A stretch of 17,755 nt of DNA from NCBI GenBank assembly GCA_002473085.1, contig DKTP01000113.1, forward strand, positions 1-17,755, given 5' to 3'. Of the stretch, positions 1-6,688 are shown one piece after another. How positions within the stretch are numbered: the first letter of the stretch is position 1; each line of letters opens with the position of its first letter. Source of the DNA: Anaerolineales bacterium UBA7227 (GTDB lineage: Bacteria; Chloroflexota; Anaerolineae; Anaerolineales; Villigracilaceae). The position numbers and the translations under genes were made by a program. The notes below the pieces were generated by a model. That model searched no databases. It was given only the letters and a program-made list of their open reading frames with translations, and had not been told where the DNA came from.

Positions 1-43
1 CCGCCATGATGACGGCGTAGGTGTGGTTCAGGATGTCGGTCAT
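1..43 (-). CDS. Probable sugar-phosphate nucleotidyltransferase, N-terminal fragment cut by window edge
   Basis: Only the first 14 codons are inside the window, reading MTDILNHTYAVIMA, with the next codon starting with G. The string YAVIMA, probably followed by Gly, resembles the start of mannose-1-phosphate guanylyltransferases and related sugar-nucleotide pyrophosphorylases, where it leads into the nucleotide-binding GGGGTRLWP loop. That loop lies outside the window, so the identification rests on a very short match. The ATG is six bases after the dprA stop codon on the same strand, so the gene is probably the next cistron of the rpsP-khpA-rimM-dprA operon. Any other protein beginning with a similar beta strand would fit the same residues. 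Confidence 0.45.
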   Translation of the reverse strand, partial: MTDILNHTYAVIMA

Positions 44-49
44 GCCTGG

Positions 50-1159
50 TTACGTGGTTGAGTAGTCGGCTTGTCCCTCGCGGACGGAAATATAACTCAT
101 CCCGCCCACCTGGCGCACCATTCCTTTTAATTCCATGAGCGTAAGTGTAGCGGAGACTTTCTCAATCGGCAAGCCCGTCGCGTTGCGGATTTCGTCCACG
201 TGGACGGGTTCCGCGCCGAGGGCGGCGAGCAGCTGCGCCTCGAGCGCGTCGGCGGGGATGGCCTTGCGCGCCGCTTTGAAGTCGCCCGTGCGAGTCAAGT
301 TGAGCGCCTGCGTCAGGTCTTGCGGACTGAGCAGCGGGTGCGCGCCTTGCTGGATGAGTTTGTTCGCGCCTTTGCTTTGCGGCGCCAGGATGCTGCCCGG
401 CACGGCGAAGACTTCGCGTCCCTGCTCGGCGGCGAACTCGGCGGTGATGAGCGCGCCGCTGGTCTCGCCCGCTTCGACGACCACCGTTGCCATCGAAAGC
501 CCGGCGATGATGCGGTTGCGCGGCGGGAAGTTGGCCGATTCGGGCGGCGTCCCCACCGCGTAGTCGCTGACGACCGCGCCCTGTTTCATCATCTTTTCGG
601 CGATCTGCAAATGTTCGGGCGGATATATCTTGTCCACGCCCGAGCCGAGGACGGCAATCGTGCGTCCGCCAGCCTTGAGCGCGGCGGAATGGGCGACCGC
701 GTCCACGCCGCGCGCCAGCCCCGAGACGACCGTGATTCCCTGCCCCGCCAGGAACGCGGCCAGGTCTTCGGCGATCTGCCTCCCGTAGGGCGTGACGCGC
801 CGCGTCCCGACGATGGCGACCGCGTAGTGGTCGTCGAGAGTGATCTCGCCGCGCGCGTAAAGGACGGGCGGCGGCTGTTCGATCTCTTTCAGGCGCGGCG
901 GATAGAGTTCGTCGTCCCACGTTAGGACGGAGATGCCCTGCTTGTGGATCTGGTTCCAGATTTTTTCGAGATCAACCTTTGCGCGCAGGTTGACGGCGGA
1001 CTCCGCCAGTCTTGGGCTGAGTCCCGCTTCCTGCAACTGTTCGGCGGGCGCGTTCCAGGCGTCTCCGAGCGAATCGAAATACGCCAGCAGGGCGCGCATT
1101 CGCACCGCGCCGATGCCTTTCACGAGGTTGAAGCCGATCCAATAGCGCTTATCGTTCAT
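50..1159 (-). CDS. dprA: DNA-processing protein DprA (Smf)
   Basis: DprA binds single-stranded DNA that enters the cell during natural transformation, protects it and loads RecA onto it; it acts in the cytoplasm. The 369-residue protein has the full architecture. An N-terminal helix-hairpin-helix-like region (about 5-60) contains the GIG of a DNA-binding turn. The Rossmann-like core has VGTRR (117-121), SGLARGVD (146-153), GSGVDKIYP (172-180), FPPRNRIIAG (211-220) and VVEAGETSGAL (227-237). A C-terminal winged-helix region (about 305-360) follows. Length and motif order match the family. The gene lies 28 bases after rimM, with a palindrome in the gap, and no good Shine-Dalgarno sequence precedes its ATG, so translation may depend on the upstream cistron. 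DprA is also widespread in bacteria not known to be competent, so competence cannot be inferred from it alone. Confidence 0.96.
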   Translation of the reverse strand: MNDKRYWIGFNLVKGIGAVRMRALLAYFDSLGDAWNAPAEQLQEAGLSPRLAESAVNLRAKVDLEKIWNQIHKQGISVLTWDDELYPPRLKEIEQPPPVLYARGEITLDDHYAVAIVGTRRVTPYGRQIAEDLAAFLAGQGITVVSGLARGVDAVAHSAALKAGGRTIAVLGSGVDKIYPPEHLQIAEKMMKQGAVVSDYAVGTPPESANFPPRNRIIAGLSMATVVVEAGETSGALITAEFAAEQGREVFAVPGSILAPQSKGANKLIQQGAHPLLSPQDLTQALNLTRTGDFKAARKAIPADALEAQLLAALGAEPVHVDEIRNATGLPIEKVSATLTLMELKGMVRQVGGMSYISVREGQADYSTT

Positions 1160-1168
1160 TGGCTGTTG

Positions 1169-1187
1169 AGCGAGATATTATCTCGCT
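1169..1187. repeat. Perfect palindrome between rimM and dprA
   Basis: The arms AGCGAGAT (1169-1176) and ATCTCGCT (1180-1187) are exact reverse complements around a three-base centre. In the minus-strand transcript this forms a compact hairpin that begins immediately after the rimM stop codon and ends nine bases before the dprA start. No U-run follows, so it is unlikely to be an intrinsic terminator. A processing, stability or translation-limiting hairpin for dprA is more likely. Confidence 0.6.
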
Positions 1188-1742
1188 TTACTCGATCAAC
1201 CCATCCAACAGATGCACTTTGATCTCGCCGTTCGGCAGGTCAATTCCCAGCAGCACGTCGGGGATGGCGGGGAGCAGGATCTCTTTGCCTTCGTCCGTTT
1301 TTACCACATAGACTTTGTTCGCGCCGGTCTCGAGGATGTCTGCCAGGACGCCGAGGGCGCGCCCGTCGTCGGTGACGACGCGCAGGCCGATGACCTGGTG
1401 CTGGTAGTATTCCCCTTCGGGCAGGGGCGGACGGTCCGCGGCGGGGACGTAGACCCAGGTGTTGCGGAGCGCGCCCGCCTGTTCGGGGGTGTCGAGTCCC
1501 TGGAACGCGACCAGCAGCGAGTTTCCGTGCGGGCGCGTGGACGCGATCCGGGCGGGTTTGTGTCTCTCGCCGAGGAAGACCCGCGTCCCGGCGCGCAGCC
1601 GCTCGGGGAAGTCGGTGTGGACGTCCATGATCAGTTCGCCGCGCACGCCGTGCGGACGACGGATGAAGCCCACCGTCAAATAGACAGGCTCGCCGGTCGG
1701 CGAGCCTGAACCAGCGGGCGCTGGGGAGGTCTTTCGGGGCAT
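1188..1742 (-). CDS. rimM: Ribosome maturation factor RimM
   Basis: RimM binds ribosomal protein S19 in the 30S head and helps late 16S rRNA maturation. The 184-residue product has an N-terminal RimM barrel with the signature VGFIRRPHGVRGEL (24-37). A PRC-barrel half follows, with DILETGANKVYVV (135-147) and ILLPAIPDVLLGID (155-168). Compared with typical RimM there are about 18 extra residues (MPRKTSPAPAGSGSPTGEP) before the conserved domain. The start codon is supported by its one-base overlap with the khpA stop (TGATG), a usual translational-coupling arrangement. The extra residues are encoded largely by two palindromes. The usual neighbours trmD and rplS are absent downstream and dprA follows instead. 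Confidence 0.95.
   Translation of the reverse strand: MPRKTSPAPAGSGSPTGEPVYLTVGFIRRPHGVRGELIMDVHTDFPERLRAGTRVFLGERHKPARIASTRPHGNSLLVAFQGLDTPEQAGALRNTWVYVPAADRPPLPEGEYYQHQVIGLRVVTDDGRALGVLADILETGANKVYVVKTDEGKEILLPAIPDVLLGIDLPNGEIKVHLLDGLIE
1685..1724. repeat. Two adjacent palindromes inside the start of rimM
   Basis: The first palindrome has 10-bp exact arms, CAGGCTCGCC (1685-1694) and GGCGAGCCTG (1699-1708), with a four-base centre. Two bases later a second one has arms CCAGCG (1711-1716) and CGCTGG (1719-1724). On the minus-strand mRNA they make two consecutive GC-rich hairpins beginning about 18 bases after the rimM start codon. They encode residues 7-20, which lie before the conserved domain. 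This could be an in-frame insertion of a small palindromic (REP-like) element or a translation-attenuating structure. Confidence 0.7.
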
Positions 1743-1975
1743 CAGGGTTCCAGAACGTCGAGCGTGACCTGTTTGCCTTCGCGTTCGGCGGCGACGCGGG
1801 CCAGCGTGCGGATGGCGTTGGCGACGCGTCCGCTCCGGCCGATGACGCGGCCCATGTCGTCGGCGGCCACCTTCAGTTCGAGACGGACGCGGCTGCCGCT
1901 TCCCGACTCGCGCACTTCCACGTCGTCGGGATGATCCACCAGCGATTTGGCGATGTATTCAATGAAGTCTTTCAT
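1742..1975 (-). CDS. khpA: KH-domain RNA-binding protein KhpA (YlqC family)
   Basis: This is a 77-residue single KH-domain protein beginning MKDFIEYIAKSL. It contains the GxxG loop as GRSG (46-49) within MGRVIGRSGRVANAIRTL, the element that grips single-stranded RNA. KhpA proteins bind RNA, often with KhpB, and their gene commonly sits between rpsP and rimM, exactly as here. The ATG at 1975 gives the usual family N-terminus. A TTG at 1981 in the same frame would add two residues and has a better-placed GAGGG seven bases upstream, so the true start could be there. Its stop overlaps the rimM start by one base. Confidence 0.92.
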   Translation of the reverse strand: MKDFIEYIAKSLVDHPDDVEVRESGSGSRVRLELKVAADDMGRVIGRSGRVANAIRTLARVAAEREGKQVTLDVLEP

Positions 1976-2005
1976 GGTCAACTCGTTTCCCTCTTCGGGC
2001 GAGGG

Positions 2006-2341
2006 TTATTTGGCTTTCTTCGGGGCGCGCCTGGCGATGGCCTCGGCGCCTTCCTGGACGAGGGCTTCCACGGCCTCGCCCTTCTTGAAACGCTCGAAGC
2101 GGTCGAGGAGACCCACGCTTTGGAAGATCTTTTCCACGGACTCGGTTGGCTTGGCGCCGTTCTTCATCCAATGGTAGACGCGCTCTTCCTTCACGTCGAG
2201 CATGGAAGGGTCGTTGCGCGGGTTGTAGTGTCCCAGAATTTCGAGAAAGCGGCCATCGCGGGCGTTCTCTTTGTCCGCCGCGACGATGCGGTAGGACGGC
2301 TGGCCCTTGAGGCCGATGCGGCGTAAACGGATGCGAACCAT
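2006..2341 (-). CDS. rpsP: 30S ribosomal protein S16
   Basis: S16 is an early-binding small-subunit ribosomal protein that stabilises the 16S rRNA 5' domain. The 111-residue product starts MVRIRLRRIGLKGQPSYRIV and continues with DGRFLEILGHYNP and VYHWMKNGAKPTESV, which are diagnostic S16 segments. The C-terminus is a lysine/alanine-rich tail. An AAGGAG Shine-Dalgarno sequence (2352-2357 on the complementary strand) lies ten bases before the ATG. It is the first gene of the minus-strand operon rpsP-khpA-rimM-dprA. Ordinary length and composition for the family. Confidence 0.97.
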   Translation of the reverse strand: MVRIRLRRIGLKGQPSYRIVAADKENARDGRFLEILGHYNPRNDPSMLDVKEERVYHWMKNGAKPTESVEKIFQSVGLLDRFERFKKGEAVEALVQEGAEAIARRAPKKAK

Positions 2342-2362
2342 CGAACACGTACTCCTTGTGAG

Positions 2363-2390
2363 GTTGAATGTTGCAAGTTGAAAGTTGCAG
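2363..2390. repeat. Imperfect 14-bp tandem repeat in the rpsP leader
   Basis: Two adjacent 14-base units, GTTGAATGTTGCAA (2363-2376) and GTTGAAAGTTGCAG (2377-2390), differ at two positions. They lie just upstream of the rpsP Shine-Dalgarno sequence, within the predicted transcript. Their role is unknown; they may be part of a leader regulatory element or simply a slippage product. Confidence 0.5.
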
Positions 2391-2469
2391 ATGAGGTTTG
2401 CAGGTTCGGCGGGTGAGAGAGGGGTGCGTCAAAGGAAACGCGCTCACGGGCTGAAGCTGACAGGCCGAT

Positions 2470-2475
2470 ATTTTA
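2470..2475 (-). promoter_or_regulatory. Possible -10 box for the rpsP operon
   Basis: On the minus strand TAAAAT reads from 2475 to 2470, about 130 bases before the rpsP ATG. No convincing -35 box is at 16-18 bases spacing, so the call rests on the hexamer and location only. Confidence 0.3.
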
Positions 2476-2543
2476 CCAGAGAAATTGGAGACGGGGGAAA
2501 ATGCGCGTTAACTCAAGTATGATGTTGTCGAACTGGTATCGTT

Positions 2544-2579
2544 CCGTCAAAAGAAAACAGGCTCTTCCGTTTTTGACGG
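2544..2579. repeat. 9-bp inverted repeat in the rpsP-rok intergenic region
   Basis: CCGTCAAAA (2544-2552) is the exact reverse complement of TTTTGACGG (2571-2579), with an 18-base loop. No gene ends here, so it is not an obvious terminator. It could be a regulatory site or the trace of a small element. Confidence 0.45.
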
Positions 2580-2787
2580 GAAATTTCCTATTAACATCTT
2601 TTGAGCGCCATTGTGTTTGGCTCTTTCCCGTTAATTGCAGGAGAGTCAGAAAATATTACCGATCCGGGCAACGCGCTGACTGTTTTCACTTCCGCCGCGT
2701 ACGATCCACCGGCCCAGGCGCGCAGGGCTAATTCGAGCAAGGGCGGGATGGAGGGCGGAGGTGGGGCGGATTAGTTGCGCTGCGCCA

Positions 2788-2816
2788 TTGACAAATGTCA
2801 CAAACTCATATATATT
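2788..2816 (+). promoter_or_regulatory. Sigma70-type promoter of the ROK regulator gene
   Basis: A perfect TTGACA -35 box (2788-2793) is followed after exactly 17 bases by TATATT (2811-2816), one mismatch from the consensus -10. Transcription would start near 2822-2824, leaving a leader of about 57 bases before the rok ATG. The -35 box is part of a small palindrome, TGACA-AA-TGTCA (2789-2800), which could be an operator. Confidence 0.8.
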
Positions 2817-2818
2817 TT

Positions 2819-2829
2819 CTTTCAGAAAG
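2819..2829. promoter_or_regulatory. Candidate operator at the rok transcription start
   Basis: The inverted repeat CTTTC-A-GAAAG covers the predicted +1 position of the rok promoter, a classic place for a repressor site. The same half-sites recur at 4099-4110 before the downstream enzyme/transporter genes. Autoregulation by the ROK protein is an inference from position and recurrence. Confidence 0.45.
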
Positions 2830-2879
2830 TAATTATATGGCCGATATTGATTTCTTCCAGCCTTTCCCGTAACGCTTGC

Positions 2880-4076
2880 ATGAACATTTACCATCCAACC
2901 ACGATCACTCAAACCGAGATGCGAAACATCAATCGTTCCGCCATCTTCGATTATCTCCGTCTCGCGGGGACTTCTTCACGCGCCGAAATCGCCCAGAAGT
3001 TGAAGATCAGCCTGCCATCGGTCACCCGTATCATGGACCAGTTGCTCCAGTCCGGCCTGGTCCACTCCGTCGGCCTGGAAAAGAGCGAACGCGGTCGCAG
3101 CCGCGAACTGCTCGAGGTCAACGCCGACGACAATCTGGTGATCGGGATCGATCTGGGCGGAAGTCACATCAGCGGCGGACTCGTGAATCTGGGCGGCGAA
3201 GTCCTGCATGAATTTCACGCTTCCACAACTCACGACCGAGGCGAAGAAAACTACGCGACCCTGGTCAGTTTTCTTCAATCGCTCCTTGAACAAGCCGAAA
3301 AACAGCCGGCCCGCATGTTGGGAATCGCCATCGGCGTGCCCGGCATGTTGGAAAGCCGGACGGGGACGGTTAAACTGGCGCCGGGGCTGGGCTGGAACGA
3401 TTATCCCTTATTGGAAAAGCTGGAACGCGACATCCCCGCGTCGGTCATCCTGGAAAACGACGTCAATCTGGCTACGCTGGGCGAACAATGGTTCGGCGCC
3501 GGCCAGGGAGTCCGCGACCTGGTGATGGTGGCCATCGGCACTGGCATCGGCGCGGGCATCATCCTGGACGGCAAACTGAACCGCGGCTTTGCCGAGGCGT
3601 CAGGTGAGATTGGCTACTTCCTACCGGGCGTTCAATTCCTCAACCGACAGTACCCCGGCTTCGGCGCGCTGGAGAGCGTCGCTTCGGGTCGCGGGATCGT
3701 GGAGCGGGCGACCCGGCGGCTGGTCGAATTGGGCGATTCGCAGAAATCGTCCGAGCTGCACGCTGTGGATGTGTTTCAAGCCGCGCAGGAGGGAAAGCCG
3801 TGGGCTGTCGAGACGATCGTGGAGACGGTTGACTACCTCAGCCTGGCCCTAGCCAACGTGACCGTCTGCCTGGACCCCGAACTGATCATCCTGGGAGGCG
3901 GCGTGGCTGGCTCGGCTCACATGCTCATTGAACCCATCAAGGCCCGCTTGCAGGGCGTCATTCCCCGCGTGCCGCGCATCGAGGAATCGGCGCTGAAGGG
4001 CAGGGCGGCCATTCTGGGCGCGGTGACGCGCGTCGTCCAGAAGTACGTTGATTATCTGGTCGTATATAACAGTTGA
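2880..4076 (+). CDS. ROK-family transcriptional regulator lacking the zinc motif
   Basis: This 398-residue protein is built like NagC/XylR-type repressors. A winged helix-turn-helix (about 17-68, MRNINRSAIFDYLR then SRAEIAQKLKISLPSVTR) is followed by a ROK sugar-kinase-like domain. That domain has IGIDLGGSHISGG (88-100), ENDVNLA (192-198) and GTGIGAG (220-226). Where ROK proteins normally have GEIGH and a CxCGxxGCxE zinc site, this one reads GEIGYFLPG (242-250) and later FGALE (261-265), with no cysteines. It is therefore probably a ligand-sensing regulator and not a kinase. The ATG at 2880 is chosen because it gives the usual short arm before the MRNINR helix and lies after the predicted transcription start. 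No good Shine-Dalgarno sequence precedes it, and ATG 2919 is the alternative. It probably controls the two genes downstream. Confidence 0.9.
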   Translation: MNIYHPTTITQTEMRNINRSAIFDYLRLAGTSSRAEIAQKLKISLPSVTRIMDQLLQSGLVHSVGLEKSERGRSRELLEVNADDNLVIGIDLGGSHISGGLVNLGGEVLHEFHASTTHDRGEENYATLVSFLQSLLEQAEKQPARMLGIAIGVPGMLESRTGTVKLAPGLGWNDYPLLEKLERDIPASVILENDVNLATLGEQWFGAGQGVRDLVMVAIGTGIGAGIILDGKLNRGFAEASGEIGYFLPGVQFLNRQYPGFGALESVASGRGIVERATRRLVELGDSQKSSELHAVDVFQAAQEGKPWAVETIVETVDYLSLALANVTVCLDPELIILGGGVAGSAHMLIEPIKARLQGVIPRVPRIEESALKGRAAILGAVTRVVQKYVDYLVVYNS

Positions 4077-4098
4077 TTTGTGTCCGGCTGGCAAAATC

Positions 4099-4110
4099 CT
4101 TTCCTGAAAG
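4099..4110. promoter_or_regulatory. Second CTTTC/GAAAG inverted repeat, candidate ROK operator
   Basis: CTTTC-CT-GAAAG sits in the 70-base gap between the ROK gene and the amidohydrolase gene. It has the same half-sites as 2819-2829 but a two-base centre instead of one. It lies within a larger imperfect inverted repeat, CCGGCTGGC (4084-4092) with GCCAACCGG (4123-4131). Confidence 0.4.
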
Positions 4111-4146
4111 ATCGCCCGGCCCGCCAACCGGAAAGAGGAGTAACCG

Positions 4147-5298
4147 ATGAACCTGGAACAATTTTCGCCGCTTTCGATCCTTGATTGCCATATCCATTAT
4201 CCGCATCCCTCTCAAATGCAGAATCTCATCGCCACATGCGATCAACTGCATATTGACCGGTTTAATGTGGTCTGCACGCCCGACCCGATGCGGCTGAGTC
4301 TCGTCCCAGACGCGCTGCATCTTAAGGCTCACTACCCCGAGCGGGTCTTCGTCTTCGGCGGCCTGGACATCTCGGCCTACTTCCGCGTCCCCGACCGGGT
4401 CGGCGAGACGCTGGCCGGTTTCGTCGAGGGGCTGGCCGCGCTGGGCTGCGACGGCGTCAAGATGATCGAGGGGAAGCCTGCCATGCGTAAGACGCTGCCT
4501 GTGCCGTCGTTCGATAGCGAAGTCCTGGCCCCTTACTGGGCAAAAATGGCAGAGATGCAAATGCCGCTGCTCTTTCATGTGAACGACCCTGAAGAATTCT
4601 GGGACGCCGCCAAAGTCCCCGGCTGGGCCATGCAGCGCGGCTGGTTTTACGGCGACGGCGCGTACATCAATAACGAGGCCCAATATACGGAGATCTTCAA
4701 CGTGCTGGCTCGCAATCCCACGCTGAAGGTGATTTTTGCCCACTTTTTCTTTCTCTCTGCCCAATTGCCGAGGCTGGCAGATTTGCTCGACCGCTACCCC
4801 AATGTCTGCGTGGACCTGACGCCGGGGATCGAGATGTATCACAACTTCACCCGCCGCCTGGACGAGGCCCGCGACTTCTTCCTGAAGTATCAGGACCGCA
4901 TCCTGTTTGGCACCGACATCGGCGCCCGCGCCTTGCTTTCGACGCCGCAGACGGATATCCAGTTTTCCGAGAGCCGCGAACGGGTGACCGTGACGCGCAA
5001 TTTTCTGGAAAACCCAGGCGAATTTTCGTTGCCGCCCGGCGGCGGCTTCCTGTTCGACGAGCGCGAGGTCTGGTTCCACGGTCTGGGCTTGCCGCAGAGC
5101 GTCCTCGAGAAGATCTACCGCGCGAATTTCGAGCGGATCGCCTCGCCCGCGCCGCGCCCGCTGAACCCGGCGTTGATTGTTGAGATGTGCGGCCAGGTGG
5201 AAGCCATAATCGGTATCCAGGGATCGGCCCAACCGGGCGTCCCCGGCGACCCATCCGTCGTCCGGCAGGTCCGATCCTATTTTGAGTCGATCACGTGA
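4147..5298 (+). CDS. Amidohydrolase_2-family metal-dependent hydrolase (COG2159-like)
   Basis: This 383-residue TIM-barrel enzyme carries the amidohydrolase pattern. DCHIHY (13-18) gives the HxH metal ligands H15 and H17, and K105 in GVKMIEG sits at a barrel strand end. Further candidates are H144 in FHVND, H199 in VIFAH and D257 in LFGTDIG as the catalytic aspartate. Relatives hydrolyse or decarboxylate varied substrates, including lactones and carboxylated sugars or aromatics, so the substrate cannot be read from sequence. GGAG six bases before the ATG supports the start. It lies between a ROK regulator and a GPH sugar symporter 39 bases downstream, so a role in processing an imported sugar derivative is the most economical inference. 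No signal peptide is seen; it is probably cytoplasmic. Confidence 0.82.
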   Translation: MNLEQFSPLSILDCHIHYPHPSQMQNLIATCDQLHIDRFNVVCTPDPMRLSLVPDALHLKAHYPERVFVFGGLDISAYFRVPDRVGETLAGFVEGLAALGCDGVKMIEGKPAMRKTLPVPSFDSEVLAPYWAKMAEMQMPLLFHVNDPEEFWDAAKVPGWAMQRGWFYGDGAYINNEAQYTEIFNVLARNPTLKVIFAHFFFLSAQLPRLADLLDRYPNVCVDLTPGIEMYHNFTRRLDEARDFFLKYQDRILFGTDIGARALLSTPQTDIQFSESRERVTVTRNFLENPGEFSLPPGGGFLFDEREVWFHGLGLPQSVLEKIYRANFERIASPAPRPLNPALIVEMCGQVEAIIGIQGSAQPGVPGDPSVVRQVRSYFESIT

Positions 5299-5337
5299 TC
5301 GGCCATCATCCCCTCATATACCCAATAGGAGCGAGAT

Positions 5338-6663
5338 ATGAAACAGATCAAAAAATGGCAGGAACCGTTCTATGCTGTCGGAGGCTTTGGGCCAGGCTTC
5401 ATGTATCAACTTGTCCTGACCTATCTGCTGTATTATTATCGCCCCGCCCAGGCCAGAATCGAGGAAGGCGCGCTGGTCTTTGCTCCCGCTGCCGGGTTCG
5501 CCCTCGGCATACTGGTCGCCCGTATCCTGGACGGCATTGTTGATATTCCCATTGCCGGATGGACCGATAACATGAAAAGCAAGTGGGGCCGCCGCCGTCC
5601 TCTGATGGCGCTCGGCTTCATTCCTACCATCGTCTTTTTTGTCTTGCTCTGGTTTCCGCCCATCACCGGCATTCGCCTGGGCGAAGACGGTCACTGGGGT
5701 AACGTGGTCTATGTGGCGGTGGTCAGTACCTGCTACTTCTTCTTCCACACCATGATCAGCGTGCCTTATCTGGCCGCGCTTTCGGAGATCGTGCCAGACG
5801 AGAACTCGCGCGTGCGCGTAGCCAGCTGGCAGACGGTCTTCAATACTGGCAGTTATGTCCTGGTCTTCGTGGTGGCGCCCATGTTGTTCGACCGCTTCGG
5901 CGTGCGCGGCGCGGCGATTCTGCTGCTGCCCAGTTTCATCACCTTTATCGGGCCGCTGCTGGTCATCAAAGAGACGCCCTCAGACGGCTCGCAAGGTCGC
6001 AGCGCCGAGAAGGAAGTTCCCCTGTGGGAGAGTTTTAAGCAAACCCTCACCAATCGGACGTTTCTCATTTACATGTCCTCGGTGGCGACGTTCTTCTTCG
6101 GTCTGCAATTCTTCCTGGGCGGGCTGGCTTTCATGGCCGCCGACATGATGGGCATTACCGAGTCCCAGCTGGGATTCATGAACGCCGCGGCGTTCGCTCC
6201 CATCCCGTTCATGCTAGTCCTTTTCAATGTGATGACCCGCAAGTGGGGGGCCAAGCGGGCGTTCAGCGCCGCGCTGCTGGCGTTTGCCGTCGCCATGTTG
6301 TTCTTCCCGCTCGGCTGGTCGCGTCTCAACCTGCCGGTCTCGCCGCTGACCGTCGGCATGATTGCCAGCGCGATCGGCAGTTTTTCCATTGGCGCGTTCT
6401 TTACCATTCCATACGCGTTCCCAGCCCAGATCGCCGCGGTGGACGCGCAGGCGACCGGCAAGAATCGCGCCGGCATGTTCTTCGCGGTGCAGGGCGTGAT
6501 CAATCAGTTCATGGGCTCGCTGTCCGGCGCGGCTCTGGCGTTGCTGTTGACCTGGCGATATGGAGTTGTGATCATCGGCCCAGTTGTGGCCGCCATCATG
6601 GTCCTTGCCTTCATCTTCTTCCAACGGTATCCGCTCGGCCAGCCGTCGCGTTCGGCCAAATAG
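5338..6663 (+). CDS. GPH-family (MelB-like) sugar:cation symporter, MFS superfamily
   Basis: This 441-residue inner-membrane transporter has about 12 hydrophobic helices. The GPH signature is clear: helix II has D65 and D69 spaced four apart (RILDGIVDIPIAGWTDN), matching the cation-binding aspartates of MelB. The cytoplasmic loop NMKSKWGRRRP (78-88) follows, then PYLAALSEIVPD (143-154). Family members import glycosides, pentosides or hexuronides with H+ or Na+. AGGAG six bases upstream supports the start. It forms an operon with the preceding amidohydrolase, probably under the ROK regulator, and a GC-rich hairpin follows the stop. The sugar is not identifiable from sequence. Confidence 0.9.
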   Translation: MKQIKKWQEPFYAVGGFGPGFMYQLVLTYLLYYYRPAQARIEEGALVFAPAAGFALGILVARILDGIVDIPIAGWTDNMKSKWGRRRPLMALGFIPTIVFFVLLWFPPITGIRLGEDGHWGNVVYVAVVSTCYFFFHTMISVPYLAALSEIVPDENSRVRVASWQTVFNTGSYVLVFVVAPMLFDRFGVRGAAILLLPSFITFIGPLLVIKETPSDGSQGRSAEKEVPLWESFKQTLTNRTFLIYMSSVATFFFGLQFFLGGLAFMAADMMGITESQLGFMNAAAFAPIPFMLVLFNVMTRKWGAKRAFSAALLAFAVAMLFFPLGWSRLNLPVSPLTVGMIASAIGSFSIGAFFTIPYAFPAQIAAVDAQATGKNRAGMFFAVQGVINQFMGSLSGAALALLLTWRYGVVIIGPVVAAIMVLAFIFFQRYPLGQPSRSAK

Positions 6664-6688
6664 CCTCGCCGTCTGGACGTTTTACTCA

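Larger units (their letters stand above)
2342..2879. other. Divergent intergenic region between rpsP and the ROK regulator
   Basis: These 538 bases contain no credible gene. Short open frames here have no ribosome-binding site and no recognisable protein pattern. From left to right it holds the rpsP leader with a short tandem repeat, a probable rpsP -10 box, a 9-bp inverted repeat at 2544-2579, a GC-rich low-information stretch (about 2700-2775) and the strong rok promoter at 2788-2816. The region is more AT-rich around the promoter than the flanking genes. Confidence 0.6.

Noticed and set aside
2501..2731. 76-codon open frame on the plus strand in the rpsP-rok gap
   Set aside because: No ribosome-binding site, a Cys/Arg-rich product with no family pattern, and an inverted repeat within it; treated as non-coding.
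2775..2879. N-terminal extension of the ROK protein by 35 residues
   Set aside because: The extension covers the -35/-10 promoter and begins before the predicted transcription start.
3958..5232. 424-codon open frame antisense to the amidohydrolase gene
   Set aside because: The plus strand carries a complete amidohydrolase with all metal ligands and a good Shine-Dalgarno sequence.
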